A stretch of DNA of 64,000 bases from Massilia sp. ZL223 (GCF_018119395.1 NZ_JAGPWD010000001.1:186001-250000); one strand, 5' to 3'. Shown: positions 1 through 12,207, counted from the stretch's first letter. Made by a program: numbers and translations. The notes: generated by a model from the letters alone, not told the origin.

Positions 1-789
1 CGCGGCTTCGACCAGGGCGGCGTGGTCGTCGGCGTGGCTGGCCAGCACATGGGCCAGGCGCACGGCGCGGATCAGGGGGTGGGCCGATTCCAGGCGGTCG
101 CTCGGCTCGTGGTGGTAGAGCACCGCGTCGGCCAGGAAGGAATCGAGCTGCCAGCGTTCGATCAGCCAGGCGCCGGCTTCGGCGTGGGTAATCTGCAGGG
201 TGCGCTGCTCGACCGCGCACAGGTCTTCGTCGTCACGCGCGGTGAAGTTGAAACCGTATTCCTTGGGCGCGGTGGCCAGCAGGGCCAGGCGGCCGACGTT
301 GTGCAGCAGGCCGGCCAGGTAGGCTTCCTCGTGGTGCGGGTAGTCGATCGCCCGCGCGGCGTCGCGCGCCAGCACGGCGGCGGTCAGGGAATTCTTCCAG
401 AACGCGCGCAGGTCGATGCTGCCCGAGTGCGGGAAGCTGTTGAAGGTCTGGAAAACGGAGTCGCTGATGACCAGGGTCTTGATCATGTCCGTGCCGAGCG
501 AGACCAGCGACTGCTCGAGGTTCACGGTGCGGCCGTTGCGGTGGTAGGCCGAGCTGTTGGCGACGGCCAGCAGCTTGCCGGTCATGCCGGCATCCTTCGA
601 AATAAGGGCGGCGAGCTCCGGCATCCCCAGGTCATCCGCCTGGAGGTGCTCGATCAGCTTGACGAGGATCTGCGGCATCGCCGGCAGACGGGCAATCAGC
701 AAACGATTGCGGATATCCTGGTCTGATTGGTGCATGTTGTCAAACACGGCCGCCACTTGTCGAAGGTTGGAAAGTGGCTGCCCGAACAT
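1..789 (-). CDS. HDOD domain protein, C-terminus cut by window edge
   Basis: The frame runs on the minus strand off the left end of the window without a stop. The translation contains an HDOD (HD-related output) domain: ISKDAGMTGKLLAVANSSAY near residue 65 followed by LLHNVGRLALL near residue 165, a variant of the LLHDxGxL motif. HDOD proteins are usually signalling or stress regulators whose biochemical activity is often unknown, and the metal-binding His/Asp set is typically degenerate, as here. Two in-frame ATGs are possible, at 789 and at 735; neither has a clear Shine-Dalgarno sequence, and the homologous part begins after the second. Nothing can be said about domains beyond the cut. Confidence 0.8.
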   Translation of the reverse strand, partial: MFGQPLSNLRQVAAVFDNMHQSDQDIRNRLLIARLPAMPQILVKLIEHLQADDLGMPELAALISKDAGMTGKLLAVANSSAYHRNGRTVNLEQSLVSLGTDMIKTLVISDSVFQTFNSFPHSGSIDLRAFWKNSLTAAVLARDAARAIDYPHHEEAYLAGLLHNVGRLALLATAPKEYGFNFTARDDEDLCAVEQRTLQITHAEAGAWLIERWQLDSFLADAVLYHHEPSDRLESAHPLIRAVRLAHVLASHADDHAALVEAA

Positions 790-1052
790 CGCTCAAAGCG
801 GGTTGCCACAAGATCTAGCTTTTTCATCCATCGAACAGGCGGGGTTGTGGCCCGTTATTCTGGATGCAAGAAACTTATCTTAGCATATATACATTTCTGA
901 TCAGGAACAATAGTTTCGGGAAAAACTGTTGCCGATTGGTCGCTATGATAGTAACAGAGCAACACAAATTGTTCACAGTCTTGAAATATTATTACGATTC
1001 GTATGCATATATGAAATATTGTTCCGCTTGCAATCTAAAAGTGTTGCGGAAA
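790..1052. other. AT-rich intergenic region
   Basis: This stretch is clearly richer in A and T than its surroundings and separates the divergently read HDOD gene from the terminator of the exporter gene. It probably carries the HDOD promoter on the minus strand. Short frames here have no codon-bias support. No RNA gene or repeat was recognised. Confidence 0.4.
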
Positions 1053-1079
1053 TGAAAAAGGCCGGGAGAACCCGGCCTT
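1053..1079 (-). terminator. Rho-independent terminator of the Bcr/CflA gene
   Basis: Read on the minus strand, AAGGCCGGG, a TTCT loop and CCCGGCCTT form a 9-bp stem followed by a T run. It sits about 25 nt after the exporter stop codon. A second T run on the plus side could let it work in both directions. Confidence 0.8.
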
Positions 1080-1104
1080 CTGCATTTTTTGTTCGGCTCG
1101 CTGG

Positions 1105-2385
1105 TCAGATTTCGCCGCGCAGCCGCCGTCGACGGTAACGCCGCGCCGTCACCCAGAAGGCGAGCGAGAGCAGCGCGAAGCCGGCCTGTCCCAGGGCCAG
1201 GGCCAGCACCGAGTGCGACAGCAGGGGCGACACCACGCCCGCCACGATGGCGCCCAGCAGGGTCGACACGAAGGACTGGCAAGAGGCCACGGTGCCGCGG
1301 ATATGCGGGAACAAGTCGAGGGCCAGCAAGGTGGCGCCGGGCGCGATGATCGAGCTGCCGAAGGTGAAGAAGAACATCGGCGCCACGGTCCACGGCAGCG
1401 AAGGCGGCAGGAAGGCGTGGTAAGTCACGTTGAACACGACCGCGCCCAGCATGAAGAAGAAGCCCATGCGGATCTGGCGCGCGAAGTCCATCTTGCCCGC
1501 CAGGCGGTTGGCGGCCAGCGCACCCAGGAAGATGCCGCTCACGGTCGGCACGAACAGCCAGGCGAACTGCGACGGCCCCAGGCCCAGGTGCTCGGGCAGC
1601 AGCACCGGCGCGGCCGAGATGTACAGGAACAGGCCGGCGAAGTTCAGCGCCGTCACGCCCGCCTTCATGTGGAACAGGAAGGACGAGAAGATCGCGCCAT
1701 AGCTCTCGGCCAGGAAGCGCGGATTGAAGGGCTGGCGCTTCTCCATCGGCATCGTCTCCGGGAGATGCTTCCAGCAGAACCAGCCCAGCACGATGGTATA
1801 GGCGCACAGCGCCAGGAAGATCGCACGCCAGTCGAAGAACAGCACGATCCAGCCGCCCAGCACGGGCGCGATGGCCGGTGCGATCGAGAAGATCATGGTC
1901 ACCATCGACAGCAGGCGCGCCGCGGCGGCGTCGGAATACAGGTCGCGGATGATGGCCCGCCCGACCACCACGCCCGCCCCTGCCGACACGCCCTGCATGA
2001 TGCGGAACACCCACAGGTAATGCACGGAAGACGCGGAGGCGCAGCCGAAGGTGCCGATGGCGAACACCACCAGCGCCACCAGGATCACGTTGCGGCGCCC
2101 GAAGGCGTCGGCCAGCGCGCCATGCCACAGCACCATGCCGGCAAAGGCCAGCATGTAGGCGGTCAGGGTTTGCTGGACCTCGATGGAGGTGGCATTGAGT
2201 TCTGCGCGGATCTGCGGGAAGGCCGGCAGGTAGGCGTCGATCGAAAACGGCCCCAGCATCGACAGGGCCGCCAGCAGGGTTGCGAGGCCGCCCGCCGACA
2301 GCATCGCGATCTTGTGGGGTTTAGGCAGGGGAACCGGTGTGACGGGGTCCTTGGGAAGATCGGATGGCTCGGTGGGCGGCAGCAT
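1105..2385 (-). CDS. Bcr/CflA family multidrug efflux MFS transporter
   Basis: A 426-residue, 12-helix major facilitator protein of the inner membrane, expected to export drugs by proton antiport. The N-terminal GPFSIDAYLPAFPQI segment and the helix 4-5 region SAGAGVVVGRAIIRDLY are characteristic of the Bcr/CflA (DHA1) subfamily, which includes bicyclomycin and chloramphenicol exporters. Length is normal for the family. The start lies 6 nt after the stop of the upstream RNA methyltransferase gene, so the two are probably co-transcribed, and a strong hairpin terminator follows. The substrate cannot be read from sequence. Confidence 0.9.
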   Translation of the reverse strand: MLPPTEPSDLPKDPVTPVPLPKPHKIAMLSAGGLATLLAALSMLGPFSIDAYLPAFPQIRAELNATSIEVQQTLTAYMLAFAGMVLWHGALADAFGRRNVILVALVVFAIGTFGCASASSVHYLWVFRIMQGVSAGAGVVVGRAIIRDLYSDAAAARLLSMVTMIFSIAPAIAPVLGGWIVLFFDWRAIFLALCAYTIVLGWFCWKHLPETMPMEKRQPFNPRFLAESYGAIFSSFLFHMKAGVTALNFAGLFLYISAAPVLLPEHLGLGPSQFAWLFVPTVSGIFLGALAANRLAGKMDFARQIRMGFFFMLGAVVFNVTYHAFLPPSLPWTVAPMFFFTFGSSIIAPGATLLALDLFPHIRGTVASCQSFVSTLLGAIVAGVVSPLLSHSVLALALGQAGFALLSLAFWVTARRYRRRRLRGEI

Positions 2386-2391
2386 GTGTTG

Positions 2392-3594
2392 TCAGTCCTG
2401 CTTTGGTTTGGCTTCCTCGCGTCGATTGAAGCCGGCGACCATGTCGAAGCGGAACAATCGGCACTCGAGCGCGCCGTTGAAGAATGGTGTCTTGCGCGAT
2501 TCTTTCAGGCGCAGCATCTTGGGCAGGCCCAGGTCGGCGGTGAACAGGAAGGCGGTCCAGCCGGCGAAGCGCTGCTTGAGCGTGGTGCCCAGGGCCGAGT
2601 AGAAGGCGACCGCCATCTCGTCCTGCGGCATGGTGGAGTCGCCGCGCACGCCGATACGCTCGCCGTAGGGCGGGTTGGTCAGCAGGATGCCCGGCTGGCT
2701 GGTGGGCGGCGATACATGCTGGGCTTCGATCTGCTTGAGCGGCACCTCGAACAGGATGCCGGCCACCTTCAGGTTATGGCGCGCCATGGCGACCATGTCG
2801 CCCGAGATGTCGGAGCCGAAGATGGTCGGCTCGCTCGGGAGCGGATTGGCCTTGATCGCGGCCTTCATGTCCTGCCAGGCCTGGCGGTTGAAATCGCGGA
2901 ATTGTTCGAAGGCGAAGCGGCGGCGCGCGCCGGGCGGAATCCCCTGCAGCATCTGGGCCGCTTCGACGAGGATGGTGCCGGAGCCGCACATCGGGTCGAA
3001 CAGCGGCACGCCCGGCTTCCAGCCGGCCACGCGCAGCATGCCCGCGGCCAGGTTCTCGCGCAGCGGCGCGTCGCCCGTCTCTTCGCGCCAGCCGCGCTTG
3101 AACAGCGCTTCGCCCGAGGTGTCGAGGTAGATGATGAAGTTGCGCTGGTCGAGGAAGCCGACGATGCGCATGTCCGGCTCGCGGGTGTTGACCGAGGGGC
3201 GCTTGTTGAACTGGTCGCGGAAGCGGTCGCAGACGGCGTCCTTGATCTTCAGGGTGGTGAACTCCAGGCTCTTCAGCGGGGACTTCACGGCGGTGACGTC
3301 GACGCGGATGGTGTGCTCGGTGCCGAACCAGTCTTCCCAGGGCTGCTCGAGAACCAGGTCGTAGATGTCGTTTTCGTTGTTGTAGCTGCGCTGGCCCATG
3401 CGCATCAGCACCCGGGAAGCGATGCGGGAGTGCAGGTTGACCAGATAGGCATCAAGCAGGGAGCCGGAGCAGTGCACGCCGCCGGGGACCTGGTTGTGCA
3501 CCTTCAGGGTGGTGCTGAGCTGGGCGATTTCGCCGAGTTCTTCGGCTAGCGCCGCTTCCATGCCGCGCGGGCATGGGCAAAAGTATGAGGCCAT
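2392..3594 (-). CDS. THUMP domain class I SAM-dependent RNA methyltransferase
   Basis: A 400-residue protein with an N-terminal THUMP RNA-binding region (about residues 50-150) and a C-terminal Rossmann methyltransferase domain. FDPMCGSGTILVEAA is the SAM-binding loop and TNPPYGERIG is the catalytic NPPY motif of base N-methylation enzymes. It matches the N-terminal half of RlmL, which makes m2G2445 in 23S rRNA, but lacks the second RlmK-like half, so it belongs to the shorter stand-alone group. The exact target nucleotide is inferred, not shown. The start MASYFCPCPRGMEAALAEEL aligns with family N-termini. It likely heads a two-gene operon with the exporter. Confidence 0.88.
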   Translation of the reverse strand: MASYFCPCPRGMEAALAEELGEIAQLSTTLKVHNQVPGGVHCSGSLLDAYLVNLHSRIASRVLMRMGQRSYNNENDIYDLVLEQPWEDWFGTEHTIRVDVTAVKSPLKSLEFTTLKIKDAVCDRFRDQFNKRPSVNTREPDMRIVGFLDQRNFIIYLDTSGEALFKRGWREETGDAPLRENLAAGMLRVAGWKPGVPLFDPMCGSGTILVEAAQMLQGIPPGARRRFAFEQFRDFNRQAWQDMKAAIKANPLPSEPTIFGSDISGDMVAMARHNLKVAGILFEVPLKQIEAQHVSPPTSQPGILLTNPPYGERIGVRGDSTMPQDEMAVAFYSALGTTLKQRFAGWTAFLFTADLGLPKMLRLKESRKTPFFNGALECRLFRFDMVAGFNRREEAKPKQD

Positions 3595-3674
3595 GAGGGG
3601 TACCCTTTGTCCGTTGAGAAACTATTGAGATAACGCGTCAGCAGCTCCTGCCGATGACGCTACAACTTCTTATT

Positions 3675-3738
3675 TACCGCTAACCGTAAAACCGTCATCC
3701 CGGCCTTCGCCGGGATGACGGTTTTACGGTTAGCGGTA
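3675..3738. repeat. 64-bp perfect palindrome, CCCGGCCTTCGCCGGG family
   Basis: Two perfectly complementary 30-bp arms surround a CTTC loop. The core TCATCCCGGC-CTTC-GCCGGGATGA recurs in other intergenic gaps of this window. It lies just after hemJ and upstream of the RNA methyltransferase gene. It may end transcription or act as a repetitive extragenic palindrome. Confidence 0.9.
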
Positions 3739-3745
3739 CTGAAAC

Positions 3746-4159
3746 TTAGAACGGCTTCACCACCACCAGAATCACAATCGCCAGCAGCAGCAGCACCGGC
3801 ACTTCATTGAAATACCGGAACCACTTATGGCTGCGCGTATTGACCCCGCGTTCGAACTTTTTCAGCAGCGAACCGCAGGCATGATGGTAGCCGATCGTCA
3901 CGATCACCAGCGCCAGTTTCGCGTGCAGCCAGCCGCCTTTGATACCGTAGCCGAGCCACAGCCACAGGCCCAGCACCAGCGCCGGCACCATCAGGATCGT
4001 GGTGAAGCGGTACAGCCTCCGTCCCATGCCCAGCAGGCGTTCGACCACGGCCGGATTGCTTTCCTGCGCCAGGTTCACGAAGATGCGCGGCAGGTAGAAC
4101 AGCCCGGCGAACCAGGACGCGATAAAGACGATGTGCAGGGCCTTGATCCAGAGGTACAT
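3746..4159 (-). CDS. hemJ: HemJ-type protoporphyrinogen IX oxidase (CopD-like membrane protein)
   Basis: A 137-residue inner-membrane protein with about four predicted helices. The N-terminal KALHIVFIASWFAGLFYLPR, the central WLHAKLALV and the following GYHHACG are the conserved signatures of HemJ (UPF0093), the oxygen-independent protoporphyrinogen oxidase of many proteobacteria. The conserved His in the first helix and Lys in LHAKL are present. Length is typical. It follows proA by 14 nt and is the last gene of the leuS-lptE-holA-proA run. Assignment is by family signature. Confidence 0.88.
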   Translation of the reverse strand: MYLWIKALHIVFIASWFAGLFYLPRIFVNLAQESNPAVVERLLGMGRRLYRFTTILMVPALVLGLWLWLGYGIKGGWLHAKLALVIVTIGYHHACGSLLKKFERGVNTRSHKWFRYFNEVPVLLLLAIVILVVVKPF

Positions 4160-4173
4160 GCGAATCCTTGTTC

Positions 4174-5439
4174 TTATTGACGCACTTCGCCGTGACCGAA
4201 CACGACGTACTTGAGCGAGGTAAGCCCTTCCAGTCCCACCGGACCGCGCGCGTGCAGCTTGTCGTTCGAGATGCCGATCTCCGCACCCAGTCCGTACTCG
4301 AAGCCGTCCGCGAAGCGGGTCGAGGCATTCACCATCACCGAGGCCGAATCGACTTCCTTCAGGAAGCGCATCGCACCGCTGAAGTCCTCGGTGATGATCG
4401 CGTCCGTGTGCTTCGACGAATAGGTGTTGATGTGGTCGATCGCCTCGTCGATGCCGGCGACGATCTTCACCGCCAGGATCGGCGCCAGGTATTCGGTGCT
4501 CCAGTCTTCTTCAAGCGCGGCCACCAGGTGCGGATAGCCCGCCAGGATCGCGAAGGATTCCGGATCGGCGCGCAGCTCGACCTCTTTGGTCTTGTACAGC
4601 TCCGCCAGGCGCGGCAGCACGGCCGGGGCGATTTCGCGCGACACCAGCAGGGTTTCCATGGTGTTGCAGGTGCCGTAGCGGTGGCACTTGGCGTTGAAGG
4701 CCACCGGCAGCGCCTTCTCCAGGTCGGCCTTGGCGTCGATGTAGACGTGGCAGATGCCGTCCAGGTGCTTGATCATCGGGACCGTGGACTCTTCCATCAG
4801 GCGCGCGATCAGGCCCTTGCCGCCGCGCGGGACGATCACGTCCACATACTGCGGCATGGTGATCAGGGCGCCGACGGCGGCGCGGTCGGTGGTGTCGACC
4901 ACCTGCACCGCGCTAAGGGGCAGCCCGGCCTTCTGCAGGCCTTCGGCCACCAGCCTGGCGAGCGCGCGGTTGCAGTGGATGGCTTCCGAGCCGCCTCGCA
5001 GGATCGCCGCGTTGCCGCTCTTGATGCACAGGCCGGCCGCGTCGACCGTCACGTTCGGACGCGCTTCGTAGATGATGCCGATCACGCCCAGCGGCACGCG
5101 CATCTGGCCCACCTGGATGCCGGTCGGGCGCACCTTCATGTTCGAGATTTCGCCGATCGGGTCGGGCAGCTCGGCGATCTGGCGCAGGCCGGTCACCATG
5201 GTGGCGATGGCCGCGTCGGACAAGGCCAGGCGGTCCAGCAGCGCCGGCGCCAGGCCGTTCGCGCTGGCCGCGTCCATATCTTGCTGGTTGGCCGCGCGCA
5301 GGGAAGCCGCTTCGCGTTCGATCGCCTCGGCGATCAGGAGCAGCGCGCGGTTGCGGGTGGCGCCGTCGGCGCGCGCCATGGCGCGCGAGGCGGCCCGGGC
5401 CTGGCGGCCGAGGGTGTGCATGTGTGCGGTGATGTCCAT
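4174..5439 (-). CDS. proA: Gamma-glutamyl phosphate reductase (proline biosynthesis)
   Basis: A 421-residue aldehyde-dehydrogenase-fold enzyme that reduces gamma-glutamyl phosphate to glutamate semialdehyde with NADPH, the second step of proline synthesis. The sequence shows [17 protein letters not shown], the nucleotide-binding VPRGGKGLI and the catalytic Cys region [17 protein letters not shown]. The ATG at 5439 ([11 protein letters not shown]) was chosen; an in-frame TTG four codons upstream is possible but lacks a good ribosome site. It sits downstream of holA, whose product is unrelated, in a compact minus-strand run. Confidence 0.96.
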   Translation of the reverse strand: MDITAHMHTLGRQARAASRAMARADGATRNRALLLIAEAIEREAASLRAANQQDMDAASANGLAPALLDRLALSDAAIATMVTGLRQIAELPDPIGEISNMKVRPTGIQVGQMRVPLGVIGIIYEARPNVTVDAAGLCIKSGNAAILRGGSEAIHCNRALARLVAEGLQKAGLPLSAVQVVDTTDRAAVGALITMPQYVDVIVPRGGKGLIARLMEESTVPMIKHLDGICHVYIDAKADLEKALPVAFNAKCHRYGTCNTMETLLVSREIAPAVLPRLAELYKTKEVELRADPESFAILAGYPHLVAALEEDWSTEYLAPILAVKIVAGIDEAIDHINTYSSKHTDAIITEDFSGAMRFLKEVDSASVMVNASTRFADGFEYGLGAEIGISNDKLHARGPVGLEGLTSLKYVVFGHGEVRQ

Positions 5440-5500
5440 CGTGTCGTCCAATTGCGTTGAGATTCGGCGTGCGGGGAATGGATCGGACGACCGGGAAAGC

Positions 5501-6514
5501 CTAGCGCGCCACCTTCAAGGCCAGCTGCAGCATGGCGTCCCAGGCATCGCCCGCGAACTGCTTCGCGCGCAGGCCCTTGACCATCCGGTCCACCTGCGCC
5601 GCGTCCTGCAGCGCTGCCTCGAGCGTGCCGAGCGACACGCGGCGCAGCGCCGGTTCCATCATCCGCTCGCGCGGACCCCAGATCCGGTATTCCTTCAGCA
5701 GCGCGCCCAGCGGCCGCCCCTGACTCATCCCGGTCTTCAATTTTAGCAGCGTGCGGATTTCTTCACTGACCGCCCACAAAACCAGCGGCAGCGCCTCGCC
5801 CTCGCCCTTCAGGCCTTCCAGCATGCGCGCCAGGCGCGCCGGGTCGCCCGTCAGCATCGCCTCGGACAGCTTGAACACGTCGTAGCGCGCCACGTTGAGC
5901 ACGGCGTCGTGCACCTGCTCGAAACTCAGCTTGCCCGGTTCGTACAGCAGGCCGAGCTTCTGGATTTCCTGGTGCGCCGCCAGCAGGTTGCCCTCCACGC
6001 GGTCGGCAATGAAATCCAGGCTCTGGCGCTCGGCGCTCTGCCCTTGCGCGGAGAGACGCATGCCGATCCAGCCCGGCAGCTGCGCCCTTTCCACATTCGG
6101 GATCTCGATGTAGACGGCCGCCTGCTGCAGCGCCGTCACCCAGGAGGACTTGGCGGTCTGCCAGTCCAGCTTGGGCAGGGTGATCAGGGTCAGGTTGTCG
6201 GGGCTGAGGTCCTTGGCATAGCTCTGCAGGGCGGCGCTGCCGTCCTTGCCCGGCTTGCCGCTCGGGATGCGCAGCTCGATCAGCTTCTTGTCGCCGAACA
6301 GCGATAAAGCCTGGTTGGCCGCCAGCAGTTCCCCCCACTTGAAGCTGCGCTCGACCGTGAGCACGTCGCGCTCGGTATAGCCCTGGGCGCGCGCGGCCTT
6401 GCGGATGCGGTCGGCCGCTTCCAGCGCGAGCAGGTGCTCGTCGCTGGTGATCACGTACAGCGGCGCCAGGCCCTTTGCCAGCTGCCCGTCGAGCGCTTCA
6501 AGCCGCAACTGCAT
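5501..6514 (-). CDS. holA: DNA polymerase III subunit delta
   Basis: A 337-residue clamp-loader subunit. Delta opens the beta sliding clamp at the replication fork. The N-terminus with [18 protein letters not shown] and the later [20 protein letters not shown] match HolA. Helical segments follow through to the C-terminal collar domain. Length matches the family. It lies between lptE and proA, the order leuS-lptE-holA being conserved across beta- and gammaproteobacteria, which supports the call. Confidence 0.95.
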   Translation of the reverse strand: MQLRLEALDGQLAKGLAPLYVITSDEHLLALEAADRIRKAARAQGYTERDVLTVERSFKWGELLAANQALSLFGDKKLIELRIPSGKPGKDGSAALQSYAKDLSPDNLTLITLPKLDWQTAKSSWVTALQQAAVYIEIPNVERAQLPGWIGMRLSAQGQSAERQSLDFIADRVEGNLLAAHQEIQKLGLLYEPGKLSFEQVHDAVLNVARYDVFKLSEAMLTGDPARLARMLEGLKGEGEALPLVLWAVSEEIRTLLKLKTGMSQGRPLGALLKEYRIWGPRERMMEPALRRVSLGTLEAALQDAAQVDRMVKGLRAKQFAGDAWDAMLQLALKVAR

Positions 6515-6526
6515 TACGCATTCACC

Positions 6527-7036
6527 TCAGGCAGCCGCCGGCTTGATCGCGGCCAGGCGGCGCAGGATCTGCTGCACCAGGTCGGCCTGCATGTCGCGGT
6601 ACAGCAGCGCTTCTTCCGATTCCTTGGCCAGCACCTGGCTTTCGTCGAAAGCGATGTTGCGGCGCAGGGTGATCTCGGTCGGCGCGAGCAGTTCGCGGTT
6701 GTTGGCGTCGCGCACCCGGAACACCAGGGTGTAGCTCAGCGTGTATTCGCGCACCCGGCCCAGGCTGTTGAGCGAGAGGATGGACTTGCCGCGCGTCTCG
6801 GACAGCACGTCGAACAAGGCCTGGGCCCTGGACGCGTCCTGCTCGATGCGCACGGTTTCGGCCGCGCGCAGGTTGCGCTTGAGCTCAGTGCCCAGCGGCG
6901 AGGTCTCCGGGAAGGACAGCCAGATGCTCTGGAACGGCAGGTTGTACTGGCCGTTCGTACCGCGCAGCTGGAAGCCGCAGCCCGCGAGGACCGCAGCCGC
7001 CATCAGCATACACACCAGGGTTCGGATAGCGCGCAT
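6527..7036 (-). CDS. lptE: LPS-assembly lipoprotein LptE
   Basis: A 169-residue outer-membrane lipoprotein that plugs the LptD barrel and helps deliver lipopolysaccharide to the cell surface. The signal peptide ends in a lipobox, VLAGC, followed by GFQLRG, the typical LptE mature start. The frame is open further upstream, but only the ATG at 7036 (MRAIRTLVCMLMAAA) gives a lipoprotein signal; it lies 4 nt after the leuS stop. Its partner lptD is encoded about 12 kb away in this window. Confidence 0.93.
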   Translation of the reverse strand: MRAIRTLVCMLMAAAVLAGCGFQLRGTNGQYNLPFQSIWLSFPETSPLGTELKRNLRAAETVRIEQDASRAQALFDVLSETRGKSILSLNSLGRVREYTLSYTLVFRVRDANNRELLAPTEITLRRNIAFDESQVLAKESEEALLYRDMQADLVQQILRRLAAIKPAAA

Positions 7037-7040
7037 TCGC

Positions 7041-9803
<2,763 letters not shown>

Positions 9804-9806
9804 CTA

Positions 9807-9844
9807 AAGACCGTCATCCCGGCCTTCGCCGGGATGACGGTCTT
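9807..9844. repeat. 38-bp palindrome, CCCGGCCTTCGCCGGG family
   Basis: Perfect 17-bp arms (AAGACCGTCATCCCGGC) around a CTTC loop, the same core as at 3675. It lies between the leuS promoter region and the 3' end of the barstar-like gene. No other element was seen in the gap. Confidence 0.9.
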
Positions 9845-9896
9845 ATGACTGGGGGCGGGTTTTGAGGCCGCGGGGCGGTATTAGTGCAGCGATCAG

Positions 9897-10223
9897 TTAG
9901 CGCAGCACCAGTTCCAGCGCCGGCTTCTCGCCGTAATCCTCATAGCGCTCGTTGATGCCGCCGACGCAGAAGGCAATCTCCTCCAGCAGATCCGGCGCCG
10001 CCGCCTTCATCTTCGCGGCATCCGCAATGACGATCTCCAGCACCTCGTTCGGCTTGAGCCGGAACTTGGTCATGTTCTCCTCGTCCCGCAGGTAGCTCAT
10101 GCAGTCCACCCAGGCATCGATGGAATCCGCATACGACGCCGGAAAGCCGAACGCGCGCCGGCTCTCGGCGTGGAAGGAGGCCTCGTCGACGATGGCCGCG
10201 CCGTTCAGTTCCGCGACCGCCAT
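9897..10223 (-). CDS. Barstar family protein
   Basis: A 108-residue protein with the barstar (RNase inhibitor) fold signature FHAESRRAFGFPASYADSID followed by AWVDCMSYL, where Bacillus barstar binds barnase. It starts 1 nt after the dapB stop, so it is translationally linked to dapB and bamE. No barnase-like RNase is encoded nearby. Such orphan barstars are common in proteobacteria and may restrain an unlinked RNase or a toxin. The family call is fairly firm; the biological target is unknown. Confidence 0.75.
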   Translation of the reverse strand: MAVAELNGAAIVDEASFHAESRRAFGFPASYADSIDAWVDCMSYLRDEENMTKFRLKPNEVLEIVIADAAKMKAAAPDLLEEIAFCVGGINERYEDYGEKPALELVLR

Positions 10224-10224
10224 A

Positions 10225-11037
10225 TCAAGCCTTCAGGCCCAGCACGTCCTGCATGTCGTACAAGCCGTTCGGCTTGCCCGCCAGGAAGCGCGCGGCGCGC
10301 AGGGAGCCGTGGGCGTAGGTCACGCGGCTGCTCGACTTGTGGCTGATCTCGATGCGCTCACCCGTCCCCAGGAACATGACGGTGTGGTCGCCCACCACGT
10401 CGCCGCCGCGCACGGTGGCGAAGCCGATGGTCGACGGATCGCGCTCGCCGGTCACGCCTTCGCGGCCATAGACGGCGCATTCCTTCAGGTCGCGCCCCAA
10501 AGCATCCGCGATCACCTCGCCCATCTTGAGCGCGGTGCCCGAGGGCGCGTCCACCTTGTGGCGGTGGTGCGCTTCGACGATCTCGATGTCGTAGCCTTCC
10601 GAGAAGCTCCTGGCCGCCATTTCCAGCAGCTTGAGGGTGACGTTCACGCCCACGCTCATGTTCGGGGCGAACACCACGGCGGTCTTCTCGGCCGCGGCGC
10701 GGATCGCGGCCTTGCCGGCCTCGTCGAAGCCGGTGGTGCCGATCACCATCTGCTTGCCGTTGGCGGCGCAGTATGCCAGGTGATGCAGGGTGCCTTCCGG
10801 GCGCGTGAAGTCGATCAGCAGGTCGGCCTTGGCCAGCGCGGCGGCCAGGTCGGACTGGATGATCACGCCGGTCAGCTGGCCGGCGAAGGCGCCGGCATCC
10901 ATGCCGATCGCCGTCGAACCGGCGACGTCCAGCGCGCCCGCCAGTTCCGCGTCCGGCGCGGCCTGGATGGCTTCGATCAGCATGCGGCCCATGCGGCCGC
11001 TGGCGCCTGCAACGGCGATCTTCAGCGGTGCGCTCAT
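10225..11037 (-). CDS. dapB: 4-hydroxy-tetrahydrodipicolinate reductase
   Basis: A 270-residue NAD(P)H-dependent enzyme of the lysine and diaminopimelate pathway, which supplies the peptidoglycan cross-linking residue. The nucleotide-binding loop is [13 protein letters not shown] at the N-terminus and the catalytic segment is [20 protein letters not shown], with the conserved His-His and Lys. The ATG overlaps the bamE stop by 4 nt. Length is normal. Confidence 0.97.
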   Translation of the reverse strand: MSAPLKIAVAGASGRMGRMLIEAIQAAPDAELAGALDVAGSTAIGMDAGAFAGQLTGVIIQSDLAAALAKADLLIDFTRPEGTLHHLAYCAANGKQMVIGTTGFDEAGKAAIRAAAEKTAVVFAPNMSVGVNVTLKLLEMAARSFSEGYDIEIVEAHHRHKVDAPSGTALKMGEVIADALGRDLKECAVYGREGVTGERDPSTIGFATVRGGDVVGDHTVMFLGTGERIEISHKSSSRVTYAHGSLRAARFLAGKPNGLYDMQDVLGLKA

Positions 11038-11642
11038 GGCTGGATCACAGGTGCGCCGCCGACCTTGACCGGTTCGACCGGGCGGGTCTCGGGCTTGTTC
11101 TTCGGGATCCTGGCCGGGCCGGCGATGCGGTCGATGTAATCGCGCTCGCTCGGCAGGTTGCCGCCTTCGAAGCGCTCGACCACGTCGTTCTTGAAGTAGA
11201 CGGTCACGCGGCTGGTGGTCAGCTCGCCGTTGCCGCGCGCCAGGTAGAACGGGTAGTCCCAGCGGTCGCCGTGGAACATGTCGGTCAGCAGCGGGCTGCC
11301 GAGGATGAAGCGCACCTGGTCGCGGGTCTGGCCCACCTTCAGCTGGCTTAGCATCTCCTGCGAGACGAAGTTACCTTGCTGGATGTCCGGACGGTAGGGC
11401 GAGAACACCCACAGGAATTTCTGCAGCTTGGTGACCGTCGTGGTCTGCGCGCCCGCATTGGCGGCCGCGGCCGATTTTTCGGCGGCGGCAGCGGCGGCGG
11501 CCGGGTCCGTATTCACCGGCGCTGCCGGACGCGTCTGGTTGCGCCAGCTGGCGCAGCCCGAGAGCATCAGGGTGCACGCGAGGCCTGCCGCGAGGGCAGC
11601 CCGGGCGGAGAATCGATGAAAAACGGCATGTTTGACGCGCAT
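11034..11642 (-). CDS. bamE: Outer membrane protein assembly factor BamE
   Basis: A 202-residue lipoprotein of the BAM complex that inserts beta-barrels into the outer membrane. The signal peptide ends at LMLSGCASW. The SmpA/OmlA core contains the conserved [20 protein letters not shown] and [20 protein letters not shown]. The protein is longer than the E. coli form because of an Ala-rich linker before the core and a charged and proline-containing tail. The ATG at 11642 was chosen to give a lipoprotein signal. It diverges from fur, an arrangement common in beta- and gammaproteobacteria. Confidence 0.95.
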   Translation of the reverse strand: MRVKHAVFHRFSARAALAAGLACTLMLSGCASWRNQTRPAAPVNTDPAAAAAAAEKSAAAANAGAQTTTVTKLQKFLWVFSPYRPDIQQGNFVSQEMLSQLKVGQTRDQVRFILGSPLLTDMFHGDRWDYPFYLARGNGELTTSRVTVYFKNDVVERFEGGNLPSERDYIDRIAGPARIPKNKPETRPVEPVKVGGAPVIQP

Positions 11643-11720
11643 AGATAACCTCAAAACGTTTGAGCGGGAGCTCCAAAACGCTATATCATAAAGCACTCCG
11701 CCAAACTACGAGCAACAAAC
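11643..11720. promoter_or_regulatory. Divergent bamE/fur promoter region
   Basis: A 78-bp gap between divergent genes must hold both promoters. It contains the inverted repeat CTCAAA-ACG-TTTGAG at 11650-11664 and an AT-rich CTATATCATAAAG patch suited to a -10 element. No clear Fur box was found. Confidence 0.45.
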
Positions 11721-12149
11721 ATGAGTAACAACCCGACCGACCTGAAGGCCAGCGGCCTGAAGGCTACCCTGCCGCGACTGAAAATCCTGGAGATTTTCCA
11801 GAACAGCGAAGTGCGGCACCTGACGGCGGAAGACGTCTACAAGATTCTCCTGGCCGATAACATGGACGTGGGCCTGGCGACTGTCTACCGGGTCCTGACC
11901 CAGTTCGAGCAGGCCGGCCTGCTCAACCGCAACCACTTCGAGACGGGCAAGGCCATTTATGAGCTGAATGCCGGGTCGCACCATGATCACCTGGTGTGCC
12001 TGGATTGCGGACATGTCGAGGAGTTCTACGACGAAGAGATCGAATCGCGCCAGCACAAGATCGCGACCGAGCGCGGGTACAAGATCGCCGAGCATGCGCT
12101 GGCGATTTATGGGAATTGTGTGAAGGTGAATTGTCCGAGGAAGCAGTAA
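11721..12149 (+). CDS. fur: Ferric uptake regulator Fur
   Basis: A 142-residue iron-responsive repressor. The N-terminal winged helix contains LKATLPRLKILEIFQ and the recognition region MDVGLATVYRVLTQFEQAGL. The C-terminal dimerisation and metal domain has HHDHLVCLDCGHVEEF, carrying the metal-binding His cluster and one Cys pair. It binds Fe2+ and represses iron uptake genes. Likely targets in this window are the feo and bfd promoters, where Fur-box-like sites were seen. Confidence 0.97.
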   Translation: MSNNPTDLKASGLKATLPRLKILEIFQNSEVRHLTAEDVYKILLADNMDVGLATVYRVLTQFEQAGLLNRNHFETGKAIYELNAGSHHDHLVCLDCGHVEEFYDEEIESRQHKIATERGYKIAEHALAIYGNCVKVNCPRKQ

Positions 12150-12171
12150 ATACGCTTTTCGGCTGATCGGC

Positions 12172-12207
12172 GAACTTGGATCCCGGCCTTCGCCGGGATC
12201 CAAGTTC
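12172..12207. repeat. 36-bp palindrome, CCCGGCCTTCGCCGGG family
   Basis: Perfect 16-bp arms (GAACTTGGATCCCGGC) around a CTTC loop, between the convergent ends of fur and hrcA. Its outer arms (CTTGGATCC) differ from the copies at 3675 and 9807 but match the variant at 47373. It may serve as a shared terminator, though no T run follows. Confidence 0.88.

Noticed and set aside
1213..3549. A 778-codon frame opposite the exporter and methyltransferase genes
   Set aside because: It spans two well-supported genes on the other strand and has low-complexity composition.
12172..12207. Palindrome after fur taken as a CIRCE element for HrcA
   Set aside because: CIRCE has TTAGCACTC-N9-GAGTGCTAA arms; this palindrome instead belongs to the repeated CCCGGC family.
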